Part shown: positions 25,511-39,468 of the stretch, piece after piece
How the letters are laid out: each line of letters opens with the position of its first letter
How positions within the stretch are numbered: the stretch's first letter is position 1
DNA from: Acidimicrobiales bacterium
Lineage (GTDB): Bacteria > Actinomycetota > Acidimicrobiia > Acidimicrobiales > SKKL01
DNA: 64,000 nt
Assembly: GCA_034521975.1 (NCBI GenBank)
Contig: JAXHLR010000004.1
Location: 272,165 to 336,164 of the forward strand
Reading direction: 5' to 3'
The notes under the pieces: model-generated
Database searches by the model: none
The model's input: only the letters and a program-made list of their open reading frames with translations
What the model was told of the DNA's origin: nothing
Position numbers and translations under genes: made by a program

Positions 25511-28330
25511 GTGATCGAAGTGTCGGTCCTGGGGCGGGTGGAGGCTCACGTCGACGGCCGGCGCATCGAGATCACCAGCCGCACCCAGCGCATCCTGCTC
25601 GCGGCGCTGGCCCATGCACGGGGTGCCACGGTGCCGACCGACCGCCTCATCTGGTTCGTGTGGGGCGACGATCCGCCCGACCGTGCCCGCCCGTCGCTCA
25701 AGAGCCATCTGTCGCGGTTGCGGCGCACCTTGCGCGACGACGTCGTGGTCTCCCGGCCCCCTGGCTATGTCCTGACCATCGACCCCGAACACCTCGACCT
25801 GCACCGCTTCGAGCAGGGGATGTACGCCGACTCCCTCCCCGAGCTCGATGAGGCACTGGCCTTGTGGCGGGGGGAGCCCTTCGGGGAGCTTGGCGACCAC
25901 GAGCACCTGGCCGGGGAGGTGGCGCGCCTCACCGAGCTGCACCTGGCCGCACGCGTTCGCCGGGCCGAGCTCCTTGCCGACGCCGGGCGCCACGCCGAGG
26001 CCATCAGCGAGCTGCGATCTCTGGCTGCCGAGCGTCCCCTGCTCGAACGGGCCCGTGTCGCGCTCGTCGCCACCCTGCACCGGGCCGGTCGGCAAGCCGA
26101 CGCCATCGCCGAGGCCGACCGCTATCGGGCCCAGGTCGCCGATGTCGGTCTCGAGCCGTCGTCAGCGTTCGTGGCCACCGAGCGTGCCGTGTTCGCCGAG
26201 CCCTCACCGCCCCCACCGACGCCCGCGGTCCGTTCGACCCCGCCAGCCCGCGTCGGCAGCCTTGTCGGCCGCGACGACGAGATCGACCACATCTGCGGGC
26301 TGCTGGCCGAGCGGAGGTTGGTGACGATGGTCGGACCCGGCGGGGTGGGCAAGACCGCGCTCGCCATCGAGGTCACCCGCCGGATGGTCGATCTCGTCCC
26401 CGACGGTGTGTGGATCGCCGAGCTCACCGAGGTGGAGGACGATGCCGGCGTGCTCCCCACGGTGGTGCGAGCGGTCGGGGCGCCCACCACGAATCCGATG
26501 GAGGTCTCGCTCGCGGGCTACCTGAGCGGCCGCGACGGGCTCGTCGTGCTCGACAACACCGAACACGTCACCTCCACGGCGGGCGCGATCGCCGACCGCA
26601 TCCTGGCCGCAGCCGGAGGGATCCGGATCCTCACCACCAGCCGCCGGCCGCTCGGACTCGCGGGAGAGGTGGTCGTGGCGGTCGATCCGCTCACCATCGA
26701 CGCTGCGCTCCGGCTGCTGGAGGAGCGGTGCCGGGACGCGGGGGCCACCATCGAACCGCACCAGATCGACCTCGCGACCCGCATCTGCGAGCGCCTCGAC
26801 CGGCTCCCCCTCGCCATCGAGATGGCTGCCGCCCGCCTGCGCGCCCTGTCGCTCGAGGACCTCGACCGTCACCTCGACCAGCGCCTCCGCCTGTTGCGTT
26901 CTGGCCGCGACGGTCGCCACGAGACGCTCGAGGACGTGGTTGCCTGGTCCTCTGACCTGCTCGATCCCGACCAGCGGGGGCTGTTCGAGCATCTCGCGGT
27001 GTTTGCCGGACCGTTCGATCTCGACGCGGCCATGGCGGTGCACGGATCGGAGCACACCGCCGGGCTCTTGGCCGACCTCGTCGACCGATCGCTGGTCCAG
27101 ACCCGCAACGACATGGGATCGGTCCGCTATCAGATGCTCGAGACGGTCCGGTCCTTCGCCAGCGAGCGCCTGGAGGAGTCACCCACCCGCGACGCGACGC
27201 TGGACCGCTTCATCAGACACCACGTGGCCTTGGCCGAGCAGGTCGCCGAAGGGCTCCGCGGCCCCGATGAGCGTCGCTGGACCGACCTCTTCGACCTGAG
27301 CACCCCCAACTTCGAGGTGGCCCACGCCCGGGCGCTCGAACGAGGCGACATCGACGCCGCGGTCCGAATCGCCGCCGCGACGTACGTGCTCGTCTACCAG
27401 CGTCTGCGGGGCGACATCGGCGCGTGGGCCGAGGCCACGCTCGAGCCGGCACGGCGTACCGATCACCCCGCCACCGCCACGGTGCTGGCCATCTGCGCCC
27501 TCGACCGGATCAACCGCGGCCTCCACGAGGAGGCGGCCGCCCTGCTCACCGACCTGCCCGACGACCCCGTCGCTGCTCATGCTCACGAGACCCTCGGCGA
27601 CCTCTACACCTATCAGGGGGAGCTCGCGGCCGCCGTCGAGCACTTCGCCCTCGCCGCCGAGCTGGCCCTCGCCGGCGGGGACCAGACCACCGCCGCCCAC
27701 GCCCGCATGAGCCAGGCAGTCGCGCTCGGCTACGCCGGCCATCGGGACGAGGCGCTGAGCAAGCTGCGGTGGGCGCGGTCGACCGGCGAACGGGTAGGTG
27801 CCGGCTTCGTGTCGGCCTGGTGTGACTACGCCGAGGCCGAGCTGCTCGTCGACATGGACCCGGCGCGCTCGCTCGAACTGGTGGACCAGGCCGTGGCCGC
27901 CGCCGACCGCGAGGGCTGGCGCATGCTCGCCGGCGTGGGCCGTCTCACCGCCAGCTCGCTGCGGGCACGCTCCGCAGAGCCGTCCGATGCCATCGCCGGG
28001 TTCGACCGACTCATCCGGCACTGGGACCGACTCGGCGACACCAACCACCAGTGGACGACCCTGCGCAACCTGGTCGAGCTGCTCGTGCGACTCGACGATC
28101 CAGAGCGTGCCGCCCAGGTCCTCGGGGCGGTCACCAACAGCCCTCGACCCACGTTCGGGCTCGAGGAGGAACGCATGCGCGGCGCTGAGGCGACGATCCG
28201 CGCCACGCTCGGCACGCGGGCTGACGAGCTCGTCGAGCAAGGTGCCATCCTCGACCTCGACGCCACGATCGGGTTGGCGCTGGAGGCCCTCGCAGAGCTC
28301 GGATCGAAGGAGAACGCTGCCCCGGAGTGA
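25511..28330 (+). CDS. SARP/AfsR-type transcriptional regulator
   Basis: 939 residues from GTG 25511. OmpR-like winged helix (1-95, SRLRRTLRDDVVVSRPPGYVL), bacterial transcriptional activator domain (about 100-240), NB-ARC ATPase with Walker A GPGGVGKTAL at 275 and Walker B GLVVLDNTEH, and a C-terminal TPR-like region. Such proteins activate secondary metabolism or stress operons. It diverges from the GNAT/oxidase pair over 139 bases, so those genes are candidate targets. Confidence 0.9.
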   Translation: MIEVSVLGRVEAHVDGRRIEITSRTQRILLAALAHARGATVPTDRLIWFVWGDDPPDRARPSLKSHLSRLRRTLRDDVVVSRPPGYVLTIDPEHLDLHRFEQGMYADSLPELDEALALWRGEPFGELGDHEHLAGEVARLTELHLAARVRRAELLADAGRHAEAISELRSLAAERPLLERARVALVATLHRAGRQADAIAEADRYRAQVADVGLEPSSAFVATERAVFAEPSPPPPTPAVRSTPPARVGSLVGRDDEIDHICGLLAERRLVTMVGPGGVGKTALAIEVTRRMVDLVPDGVWIAELTEVEDDAGVLPTVVRAVGAPTTNPMEVSLAGYLSGRDGLVVLDNTEHVTSTAGAIADRILAAAGGIRILTTSRRPLGLAGEVVVAVDPLTIDAALRLLEERCRDAGATIEPHQIDLATRICERLDRLPLAIEMAAARLRALSLEDLDRHLDQRLRLLRSGRDGRHETLEDVVAWSSDLLDPDQRGLFEHLAVFAGPFDLDAAMAVHGSEHTAGLLADLVDRSLVQTRNDMGSVRYQMLETVRSFASERLEESPTRDATLDRFIRHHVALAEQVAEGLRGPDERRWTDLFDLSTPNFEVAHARALERGDIDAAVRIAAATYVLVYQRLRGDIGAWAEATLEPARRTDHPATATVLAICALDRINRGLHEEAAALLTDLPDDPVAAHAHETLGDLYTYQGELAAAVEHFALAAELALAGGDQTTAAHARMSQAVALGYAGHRDEALSKLRWARSTGERVGAGFVSAWCDYAEAELLVDMDPARSLELVDQAVAAADREGWRMLAGVGRLTASSLRARSAEPSDAIAGFDRLIRHWDRLGDTNHQWTTLRNLVELLVRLDDPERAAQVLGAVTNSPRPTFGLEEERMRGAEATIRATLGTRADELVEQGAILDLDATIGLALEALAELGSKENAAPE

Positions 28331-28387
28331 TCTCGACGCGAATCGAGGAGCAGCACGAGCGGTAGGCCTCGGGCCCTGTGTTCGACA

Positions 28388-29224
28388 TCAATCGTGGGCG
28401 GCAAGGTGTTCGAGCAACAGGGCGCCGAAGCGGTCGGATGCCAGCTCGGGGATCCAGTGGTTCACGCCTTCGAGCACCTCGAAGCGGTAGGGGCCGGTCA
28501 CCAGTGCCGCCGTAGCCTCCGCCGCGTCGCGACCCAGGGCCGGGTCCTGGTCGCTCCAGACGTACAGGGTGGGCATCGGCGAGGGCGGGGTCGCGGCACT
28601 CGAGGCGCCCGACATTGCTCGGTACCAGTCGACTGCGGCCACCAGGGCCCCCGGCTCGGAGAGGTCGGTGACGTACTCGTCAACCACCTCTGCTGGGAGT
28701 CCGTCGTAGGCGGCCCGCAACAGCGCGGCATCGTCGGCGAGGAGCTGGGCCTCGGGTTCTCCCCTCGGAGCCTCCCGGAACGTGCGCATGTACCCGGACC
28801 GCTGGTGCTGGTCCCCTTCACCGCTGCGGTAGCTGGCCCGGAACGCGGCGGGATGCGGGGTCGACGCCACCGACACGGTGTGGACCCGGTCAGGGTGGTG
28901 GCCCGCAACCATCCAGGCGATGGCCCCGCCGAAGTCGTGACCAACCAGATCGAACCGGTCCCACCCCAGTGCGTCGGCCACCTCGAGCACGTCGCCGACG
29001 AGCAGCTCGGGTGCGTAGGCCGCGGGGTCGTCCGGTCGGGCGCGGGGCGAGTAGCCGCGCTGGTCGAAGGCCACGGCCCGCTGACCGGCCCCGGCGAGCG
29101 CGTCCATCACCGGGACCCACGCTCGCGAGGTCTGGGGGAACCCGTGCAACAGCAGCACGGGACGCCCGTCCTCGGGTCCCGCCGCCCGTGCCCGGAAGGT
29201 CCACTGCTCGGTCCTGATCTCCAC
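28388..29224 (-). CDS. Alpha/beta hydrolase, epoxide hydrolase-like
   Basis: 278 residues. LLLHGFPQTSRAW carries the oxyanion-hole HGFP, and the nucleophile elbow is VGHDFGG with Asp rather than Ser, which points to epoxide hydrolases or haloalkane dehalogenases. The acid and base are probably in WSDQDPAL and NHWIPE. Convergent with the SARP regulator. Confidence 0.88.
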   Translation of the reverse strand: MEIRTEQWTFRARAAGPEDGRPVLLLHGFPQTSRAWVPVMDALAGAGQRAVAFDQRGYSPRARPDDPAAYAPELLVGDVLEVADALGWDRFDLVGHDFGGAIAWMVAGHHPDRVHTVSVASTPHPAAFRASYRSGEGDQHQRSGYMRTFREAPRGEPEAQLLADDAALLRAAYDGLPAEVVDEYVTDLSEPGALVAAVDWYRAMSGASSAATPPSPMPTLYVWSDQDPALGRDAAEATAALVTGPYRFEVLEGVNHWIPELASDRFGALLLEHLAAHD

Positions 29225-29311
29225 CGGCGGTCCTCCCTTCTCGGTCGTCCCATCGTAGGGCGCCTCGCCGGCATCGCTGTTCCTGGCAACGGCGCGCAGC
29301 GGTCGTGGCGG

Positions 29312-29707
29312 TCACTGCGGGGGCGTGTGCAACTCGATCCCCGCGTGCCGAGCGAGCGCGCCGAAGTCGCGGTCGGCATGGAGGATCGGTGTGGCGTGCC
29401 GGGCCGCGACCGCCCCGATGAGGCAGTCGATCAGCCTGCGTACGGTGTCGCCGCGGGTGCGACACGCCCGGTACAGCGCTGCGGCCTGCTCGTAGTCGAC
29501 CGGGTCCGTGGGAAGGACGGTTGCCCGTGCCAACAGCCCCCGCAGGTCGCGCAGGTGGGTCTCGTCTCGCGCCCCGGCGAGCACCTCCATGCGGATCGCG
29601 TCGCAGATGGCGATGTCGCCAGCAAGCACTCGGTCCACCTCAGTACACACCGGACTGCCGGTATCTCGGAGGAACTCGACCCAGGCCGAGGTGTCGACGA
29701 GGATCAC
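29312..29707 (-). CDS. vapC: PIN-domain toxin VapC
   Basis: 131 residues from GTG 29707, overlapping the antitoxin stop (GTGA). PIN acidic residues: Asp in VDTSAW near the start, Glu in RMEVLAG, Asp in RLIDCLIGAVAARH and Asp in HADRDF. VapC toxins are Mg-dependent RNases, often cutting tRNA or rRNA. Paired with VapB upstream. Confidence 0.9.
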   Translation of the reverse strand: MILVDTSAWVEFLRDTGSPVCTEVDRVLAGDIAICDAIRMEVLAGARDETHLRDLRGLLARATVLPTDPVDYEQAAALYRACRTRGDTVRRLIDCLIGAVAARHATPILHADRDFGALARHAGIELHTPPQ

Positions 29708-29907
29708 TCGGCTCGGCTTGCTCGCATCTCGTCGAGATCGCCATCCCAGCCCGAGCCGCGAAGCTGGCGAGCCTGCTCGAGGTCGAGTGCCTCCCCCGCA
29801 ACCAGCCGGAGTGCCAAGTTGACCGCATCGCGCTTCGACCGGAGGTGGTAGCGGGCCATCACCCGCTCGCACGCTTCGTCATCGATGTCGATGTTGGTAC
29901 GTGCCAT
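29704..29907 (-). CDS. vapB: VapB-type antitoxin
   Basis: 67 residues from ATG 29907. N-terminal DNA-binding segment MARTNIDIDDEACERVMARY, typical of the VapB Arc/ribbon group (R-T-x-I-D), followed by RSKRDAVNLALRLVAG. The C-terminus is acidic (GDLDEMRASRAE), fitting toxin binding. It should repress its own operon with VapC. Confidence 0.88.
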   Translation of the reverse strand: MARTNIDIDDEACERVMARYHLRSKRDAVNLALRLVAGEALDLEQARQLRGSGWDGDLDEMRASRAE

Positions 29908-29947
29908 ACACCAAGGATACACCACTGCGGCAGGGGCCTCGTCAGCC

Positions 29948-31132
29948 TCACCGGCTCTTGCCGGGCGGGTTCGTCCGGATCCTGGAGTAGAGGTGGATCG
30001 AGACCTCCAGCGGGTCGTCGGGATCGTCGATCCAACTCGCCACCAACGGCGCCGCCGACGGCGACACCCCCAGGTGATGGCAGGGCATGAACCATCCCGC
30101 GCCGGTCGGGACCACGGCCGCGTACGCGATCTCGCCCGGTTGGGTGCACCGGCTGACCGAACCGTTCATCGCCTCGACGCAGCGGCCGGTGTCGTGGTCG
30201 ATGAGGGTGAGCGAGTGACCGGGGTCGGTCGCCTCGACACGCCACAGCCGATGACGTGTGCCGACCCACTCGGCGAGTAGCTCGCGCTCATCGGCGGGCA
30301 GCAACGCGCCGAGCGTGTCGACGAACCAGGCGATGAGGTCGGCGTCGAGCAGGGCGATGGCCTCGGTCGCAGACTCGTGGAGCACCTCGGCGACCGCCTC
30401 GTGGTCGTCGTCGAACTGCTCGACGTCGGCCAGGTCAGCCACCACCTCGAGGAACGCCCACTGCTGTGGTGGACGGCGGAGCCACCACGCGGCCTTCTCC
30501 CACAGCCAGGCGACCCGCTCGTGCAGCGGATGGTCGTCGACCATGACGCCACAGCATCGCTTGGTCTTCACCTCCGACCCGCAGCGACAGGGATCGTTGC
30601 GCCCCGAGCCCGATCGCCGGGGCGGGTAGTGGGACAGCGTGTGGAGCATCACGTCGGTTCTGGGGTCGTCGACCCGTCCGAGCAGGCGCGTCGCGGTGGC
30701 GATGTCGCCCTCGACAAAGGCCAGGAATCCTCGGTCGAACAGTGCCGGTTCGAAGCCGTCGTCACGGGCGATGCTGAGATCGAGCTGTGCTCGCCACTGG
30801 TCGAATCGGCCGCGCAGCTCGGCCGTACGCGCCAGGACGTATCGGACCCCGGCGCTGTCGCCGTCGCCGGTCAGCGCCCGGTCGGCTTGGGCATCGAGCA
30901 GGCCGACTCCACTGCTCACCCCCGCCATCTCGACCATCGACTCGACGTATCTGGTGGCGACCTCGGGATCGCCGAGGAACGTGTGAGCATCGGGCTCCGA
31001 GCCGGGGTGCACAGCATCGTGGCCGAGATCGGCCAGGCAACGAGCCTGGGGCAGGCTCAGGTCGTACTCGTAGGCGAGGTCGACGAGGAGATCGTCATAG
31101 ACCTTCGACCCAGCCAGCGGGTGGGTGGACAT
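29948..31132 (-). CDS. SEC-C motif protein
   Basis: 394 residues. A SEC-C zinc motif sits in the middle: [21 protein letters not shown] near 177-197. The N-terminal part is TPR-like ([33 protein letters not shown]). The C-terminal half is acidic and ends with an exposed basic tail. SEC-C motifs bind zinc and proteins; the role here is unknown. Immediately upstream, on the other strand, is the Fur-like gene. Confidence 0.75.
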   Translation of the reverse strand: MSTHPLAGSKVYDDLLVDLAYEYDLSLPQARCLADLGHDAVHPGSEPDAHTFLGDPEVATRYVESMVEMAGVSSGVGLLDAQADRALTGDGDSAGVRYVLARTAELRGRFDQWRAQLDLSIARDDGFEPALFDRGFLAFVEGDIATATRLLGRVDDPRTDVMLHTLSHYPPRRSGSGRNDPCRCGSEVKTKRCCGVMVDDHPLHERVAWLWEKAAWWLRRPPQQWAFLEVVADLADVEQFDDDHEAVAEVLHESATEAIALLDADLIAWFVDTLGALLPADERELLAEWVGTRHRLWRVEATDPGHSLTLIDHDTGRCVEAMNGSVSRCTQPGEIAYAAVVPTGAGWFMPCHHLGVSPSAAPLVASWIDDPDDPLEVSIHLYSRIRTNPPGKSR

Positions 31133-31248
31133 GGCTTCCTCCGGGATTCATGGATCACCGAGGGGGAAGCTCAGGCGTCACTGTACGCCGCGCCACCGAC
31201 AGTGGGAAGGCCCTCGGGCTCGGCCAACGTTCCTACCTCGTGGCCGAC

Positions 31249-31266
31249 TCTTGACTCTGTCCAGAA
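31249..31266 (+). promoter_or_regulatory. Putative FurA/promoter element
   Basis: TCTTGACTCTGTCCAGAA, which ends 19 bases before the Fur-like start, resembles from memory the mycobacterial furA operator/-35 region (TTGACT followed by TTCCAGAA). It would give autoregulation of the fur-katG unit. No convincing -10 is seen, so this is a resemblance only. Confidence 0.35.
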
Positions 31267-31285
31267 TCGGCGCGATGGTCAACTC

Positions 31286-31708
31286 GTGTCCATCGAACCC
31301 GCCGAGACGCTTCGCCAGCACGACCTGCAGGTGACCGCCCAACGGATCGCGGTCCTGCGAGCCGTGGCGTCCGACCCCCACACCACGGCCAACGCGATCG
31401 TCGAGGTCGCACGGGACCAGATCGGAACCATCTCGCGGCAGGCGGTGTACGACACGCTCTCGCTGCTGACCGAGCGCGACATCATCCGTCGGATCCAGCC
31501 TGCTGGCTCGCCGGCGCGCTACGAGGGCCGGGTGGGCGACAACCACCACCACCTCGTGTGCCGGCACTGCGACCGTCTCGTCGACGTCGACTGCGCCGTG
31601 GGCGAGACGCCATGCCTCGTCCCCGTCAGCAACGGGAACTTCGTCGTCGACGAGGCCGAGGTCATCTACTGGGGCCTCTGCCCCGACTGCCAGTCCGCCG
31701 ACTCCTGA
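31286..31708 (+). CDS. Fur-family repressor (FurA/PerR-like)
   Basis: 140 residues from GTG 31286; the upstream ATG at 31275 is in another frame. Winged helix: [41 protein letters not shown]. Metal site: [20 protein letters not shown] and a C-terminal CPDC. Placed 55 bases before katG in the same order as furA-katG of mycobacteria, so it most likely senses peroxide or iron and represses katG. Confidence 0.9.
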   Translation: MSIEPAETLRQHDLQVTAQRIAVLRAVASDPHTTANAIVEVARDQIGTISRQAVYDTLSLLTERDIIRRIQPAGSPARYEGRVGDNHHHLVCRHCDRLVDVDCAVGETPCLVPVSNGNFVVDEAEVIYWGLCPDCQSADS

Positions 31709-31763
31709 CCGACCCCACGCGCTCCCGACAACGCACCCTCCAACCGACACAAGGGGACACCCG

Positions 31764-33968
<2,205 letters not shown>

Positions 33969-33990
33969 GCGCACAGCCCGTCTGACGGTG

Positions 33991-34013
33991 GGGCGCCGCA
34001 TCTCGCGGCGCCC
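33991..34013. terminator. Bidirectional hairpin between katG and ZIP gene
   Basis: Perfect 9-bp stem GGGCGCCGC/GCGGCGCCC with loop ATCTC, between convergent katG and the ZIP gene. A second copy is at 37728-37750. Confidence 0.7.
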
Positions 34014-34045
34014 TACCGGCGTCCGGGTCCCGATGGCCGCGGCGA

Positions 34046-34780
34046 TCAGGCCATCAACGCGACGGTGAACAGGAGCAGGAGACCGACCGCGAAGCCGGTG
34101 CTCAGGATCGCCTTGGCGCCGGCGGTGCGTGAGGTGGTGATCTCGGGCAGCAGGTCGGTGGCAGCGATGTAGATGAAGTTGCCGGCGGCGAAGGGGACGA
34201 GGACGGCGACGTCGATGTGACCGCTGACGCCGTAGGCGAGGAGACCACCGACGAGGAAGGTGAGACCCGAGAGCACGTTGAACAACAGCGCCCGGCGGCG
34301 ATCCCAGCCGCTGTGGACGAGGATCCCGAAGTCGCCGAGCTCCTGAGGAACCTCATGGGCCGCGGCCACCAGCCAGGTGACGATCCCGACCCGATGGTCG
34401 AGCACGAACGCGCTACCGACGGCGAGACCTCCGATGAAGTTGTGGAGACCGTCAGCAACGAGGATCAGGTAGCCGAGAGGGCGATGCGCGGCGACCGGAC
34501 GATGGCAGTGGTGCCAGTGCAGGTACTGCTCGAGCAGGAAGAACGAGAAGATTCCGGCGGCCACCCAGGCCCAGACGGTGAGCTCGTTGCCCAGCGCATC
34601 GATCGACCCGGGCAACATGTGGAAGAGGGCGCCTCCGAGCAGTGCGCCGGCGGCGAGGGCCACCAGTGGCAGGACGAGCCTCTTGAAGGTCTCGGTCGGA
34701 ACGATGAGGGTGAGACTGCCGGTGAGTGCGAGCGCGCTCATGGCGAATCCGGAGACGGTGATCCACCCGAGGGTCGTCAC
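34046..34780 (-). CDS. ZIP-family divalent metal transporter, copy 1
   Basis: 244 residues, seven or eight transmembrane helices. TM4 is DGLHNFIGGLAVGSAF and TM5 AAAHEVPQELGDFGIL, the ZIP metal-binding helices (His-Asn and His-E-x-x-x-E pattern). Between TM3 and TM4 is a His-rich loop (HWHHCH). ZIPs import Zn, Fe or Mn. Encoded convergently to katG. Confidence 0.93.
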   Translation of the reverse strand: MTTLGWITVSGFAMSALALTGSLTLIVPTETFKRLVLPLVALAAGALLGGALFHMLPGSIDALGNELTVWAWVAAGIFSFFLLEQYLHWHHCHRPVAAHRPLGYLILVADGLHNFIGGLAVGSAFVLDHRVGIVTWLVAAAHEVPQELGDFGILVHSGWDRRRALLFNVLSGLTFLVGGLLAYGVSGHIDVAVLVPFAAGNFIYIAATDLLPEITTSRTAGAKAILSTGFAVGLLLLFTVALMA

Positions 34781-34827
34781 GCCGTCAGGTCACGCCGTAG
34801 CGGTCGGTGCAGGCCCATCGTCCGCGG

Positions 34828-35634
34828 TCAGGTCGACTGCAGGGTGCCGCCGTGGCGCTGGAGCACCTCGCGTGTCGCCCCCGGTTGGCCGTGACTGCAG
34901 ACCGCGACCAACACCTGACCGGGCTCGAGCTGGGTGTGGGCGATCTGTTCGTGCGCGCTGAGCGCGCGCTCCTCCGTCGCCATGCCGACGAAGCCGCCGA
35001 GCATGGCGCCGCCGGGAACGGTTGCCGCACCCACGGCGAGCAATCCGCCAACGCCGACAGCGCCGATGACCGGGACGAGGGCACCCATGAGCACGAACCC
35101 GGCAAGGAACCCGACGACCACTCCGGTGCCCGCACCGGCTTCGAGGCGGTGGCCGAGGTCGACGTCGAGGTCGTGCTCGAACGCGAGCTGCCCCGACCCG
35201 TGCACCGCGACCCCGAGACTGTCGCTGCCCAGTCCGAGCTGGCGCAGCTCGTCCACTGCGGCCTCGGCACCGGACCGCTTCCCGAACACAGCAACGATGT
35301 GATCGTGCTCCTGGTGCGCCCGGATGTCGGCCTCGTCGAACGGCGGTCGGTGCAGGCGCTGCACGATGTAGGCATCGTCTCCCCCGGCAGCTTGCCCATA
35401 GGGCATCGTCAGCGTGCCGACCGGCTCGCCCGCCGCGGTGGTCAGGGCGAACACCACCGCTTCGTCCGCGGGATCGGTGGGCCCCTCGAAGCGAACCACC
35501 TCGACCACCGACAGCGCAGCCGGGTCGTGCCGCACCCCGGTCTCCACCGCCCGCAACGCGGGCCCGTCCGGCACGAGGTCGTCGCCGAAGCCCGCCTTGG
35601 CCAGCCGATCGAGCGCTTCGCTCATCGTCTCCAT
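34828..35634 (-). CDS. Stress protein with YflT-like domain and glycine zipper, copy 1
   Basis: 268 residues. A YflT/GSP17M-like domain is seen near residue 115 (VAVFGKRSGAEAAVDELRQLGLGSDSL). It is followed by a Gly/Ala-rich segment (GVVVGFLAGFVLMGALVPVIGAVGVGGLLAVGA) resembling a glycine zipper membrane region. Function not assigned; likely general stress. An identical-looking copy is at 38565. Confidence 0.7.
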   Translation of the reverse strand: METMSEALDRLAKAGFGDDLVPDGPALRAVETGVRHDPAALSVVEVVRFEGPTDPADEAVVFALTTAAGEPVGTLTMPYGQAAGGDDAYIVQRLHRPPFDEADIRAHQEHDHIVAVFGKRSGAEAAVDELRQLGLGSDSLGVAVHGSGQLAFEHDLDVDLGHRLEAGAGTGVVVGFLAGFVLMGALVPVIGAVGVGGLLAVGAATVPGGAMLGGFVGMATEERALSAHEQIAHTQLEPGQVLVAVCSHGQPGATREVLQRHGGTLQST

Positions 35635-35711
35635 GGGCCAATCCTCCCAGCGTTCGGTTGCCGGCGACAGTGCCGAAGGACCCAGGATAACGGCCCTGGG
35701 CCGACGCGCTG

Positions 35712-37706
<1,995 letters not shown>

Positions 37707-37727
37707 GCGAACGATCCTCGGACGGTG

Positions 37728-37750
37728 GGGCGCCGCATCTCGCGGCGCCC
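37728..37750. terminator. Hairpin between truncated katG and ZIP copy 2
   Basis: Same 9-bp GC stem and ATCTC loop as the one at 33991-34013. The 14-15 bases just before the shared GACGGTGG differ between the copies. Confidence 0.65.
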
Positions 37751-37782
37751 TACCGGCGTCCGGGTCCCGATGGTCGAGGCGA

Positions 37783-38517
37783 TCAGGCCATCAACGCGAC
37801 GGTGAACAGGAGCAGGAGACCGACCGCGAAGCCGGTGCTCAGGATCGCCTTGGCGCCGGCGGTGCGTGAGGTGGTGATCTCGGGCAGCAGGTCGGTGGCA
37901 GCGATGTAGATGAAGTTGCCGGCGGCGAAGGGGACGAGGACGGCGACGTCGATGTGACCGCTGACGCCGTAGGCGAGGAGACCACCGACGAGGAAGGTGA
38001 GACCCGAGAGCACGTTGAACAACAGCGCCCGGCGGCGATCCCAGCCGCTGTGGACGAGGATCCCGAAGTCGCCGAGCTCCTGAGGAACCTCATGGGTCGC
38101 GGCCACCAGCCAGGTGACGATCCCGACCCGGTGGTCGAGCACGAACGCGCTACCGACGGCGAGACCTCCGATGAAGTTGTGGAGACCGTCAGCAACGAGG
38201 ATCAGGTAGCCGAGAGGGCGATGCGCGGCGACCGGACGATGGCAGTGGTGCCAGTGCAGGTACTGCTCGAGCAGGAAGAACGAGAAGATTCCGGCGGCCA
38301 CCCAGGCCCAGACGGTGAGCTCGTTGCCCAGCGCATCGATCGACCCGGGCAACATGTGGAAGAGGGCGCCTCCGAGCAGTGCGCCGGCGGCGAGGGCCAC
38401 CAGTGGCAGGACGAGCCTCTTGAAGGTCTCGGTCGGAACGATGAGGGTGAGACTGCCGGTGAGTGCGAGCGCGCTCATGGCGAATCCGGAGACGGTGATC
38501 CACCCGAGGGTCGTCAC
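37783..38517 (-). CDS. ZIP-family divalent metal transporter, copy 2
   Basis: 244 residues, differing from copy 1 by one residue that I could see (LVAATHEVPQ instead of LVAAAHEVPQ). Same helices and His-rich loop. Expression from its own promoter is plausible, so gene dosage would be doubled. Confidence 0.92.
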   Translation of the reverse strand: MTTLGWITVSGFAMSALALTGSLTLIVPTETFKRLVLPLVALAAGALLGGALFHMLPGSIDALGNELTVWAWVAAGIFSFFLLEQYLHWHHCHRPVAAHRPLGYLILVADGLHNFIGGLAVGSAFVLDHRVGIVTWLVAATHEVPQELGDFGILVHSGWDRRRALLFNVLSGLTFLVGGLLAYGVSGHIDVAVLVPFAAGNFIYIAATDLLPEITTSRTAGAKAILSTGFAVGLLLLFTVALMA

Positions 38518-38564
38518 GCCGTCAGGTCACGCCGTAGCGGTCGGTGCAGGCCCATCGTCCGCGG

Positions 38565-39371
38565 TCAGGTCGACTGCAGGGTGCCGCCGTGGCGCTGGAG
38601 CACCTCGCGTGTCGCCCCCGGTTGGCCGTGACTGCAGACCGCGACCAACACCTGACCGGGCTCGAGCTGGGTGTGGGCGATCTGTTCGTGCGCGCTGAGC
38701 GCGCGCTCCTCCGTCGCCATGCCGACGAAGCCGCCGAGCATGGCGCCGCCGGGAACGGTTGCCGCACCCACGGCGAGCAATCCGCCAACGCCGACAGCGC
38801 CGATGACCGGGACGAGGGCACCCATGAGCACGAACCCGGCAAGGAACCCGACGACCACTCCGGTGCCCGCACCGGCTTCGAGGCGGTGGCCGAGGTCGAC
38901 GTCGAGGTCGTGCTCGAACGCGAGCTGCCCCGACCCGTGCACCGCGACCCCGAGACTGTCGCTGCCCAGTCCGAGCTGGCGCAGCTCGTCCACTGCGGCC
39001 TCGGCACCGGACCGCTTCCCGAACACAGCAACGATGTGATCGTGCTCCTGGTGCGCCCGGATGTCGGCCTCGTCGAACGGCGGTCGGTGCAGGCGCTGCA
39101 CGATGTAGGCATCGTCTCCCCCGGCAGCTTGCCCATAGGGCATCGTCAGCGTGCCGACCGGCTCGCCCGCCGCGGTGGTCAGGGCGAACACCACCGCTTC
39201 GTCCGCGGGATCGGTGGGCCCCTCGAAGCGAACCACCTCGACCACCGACAGCGCAGCCGGGTCGTGCCGCACCCCGGTCTCCACCGCCCGCAACGCGGGC
39301 CCGTCCGGCACGAGGTCGTCGCCGAAGCCCGCCTTGGCCAGCCGATCGAGCGCTTCGCTCATCGTCTCCAT
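38565..39371 (-). CDS. Stress protein with YflT-like domain, copy 2
   Basis: 268 residues, same sequence as the copy at 34828. The shared upstream flank extends only 67 bases before the sequence becomes unique at 39439. The in-frame extension to 39440 is not needed. Confidence 0.7.
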   Translation of the reverse strand: METMSEALDRLAKAGFGDDLVPDGPALRAVETGVRHDPAALSVVEVVRFEGPTDPADEAVVFALTTAAGEPVGTLTMPYGQAAGGDDAYIVQRLHRPPFDEADIRAHQEHDHIVAVFGKRSGAEAAVDELRQLGLGSDSLGVAVHGSGQLAFEHDLDVDLGHRLEAGAGTGVVVGFLAGFVLMGALVPVIGAVGVGGLLAVGAATVPGGAMLGGFVGMATEERALSAHEQIAHTQLEPGQVLVAVCSHGQPGATREVLQRHGGTLQST

Positions 39372-39468
39372 GGGCCAATCCTCCCAGCGTTCGGTTGCCG
39401 GCGACAGTGCCGAAGGACCCAGGATAACGGCCCTGGGCAAACGACGGTCGGGGGCGGATCATGGGCTC

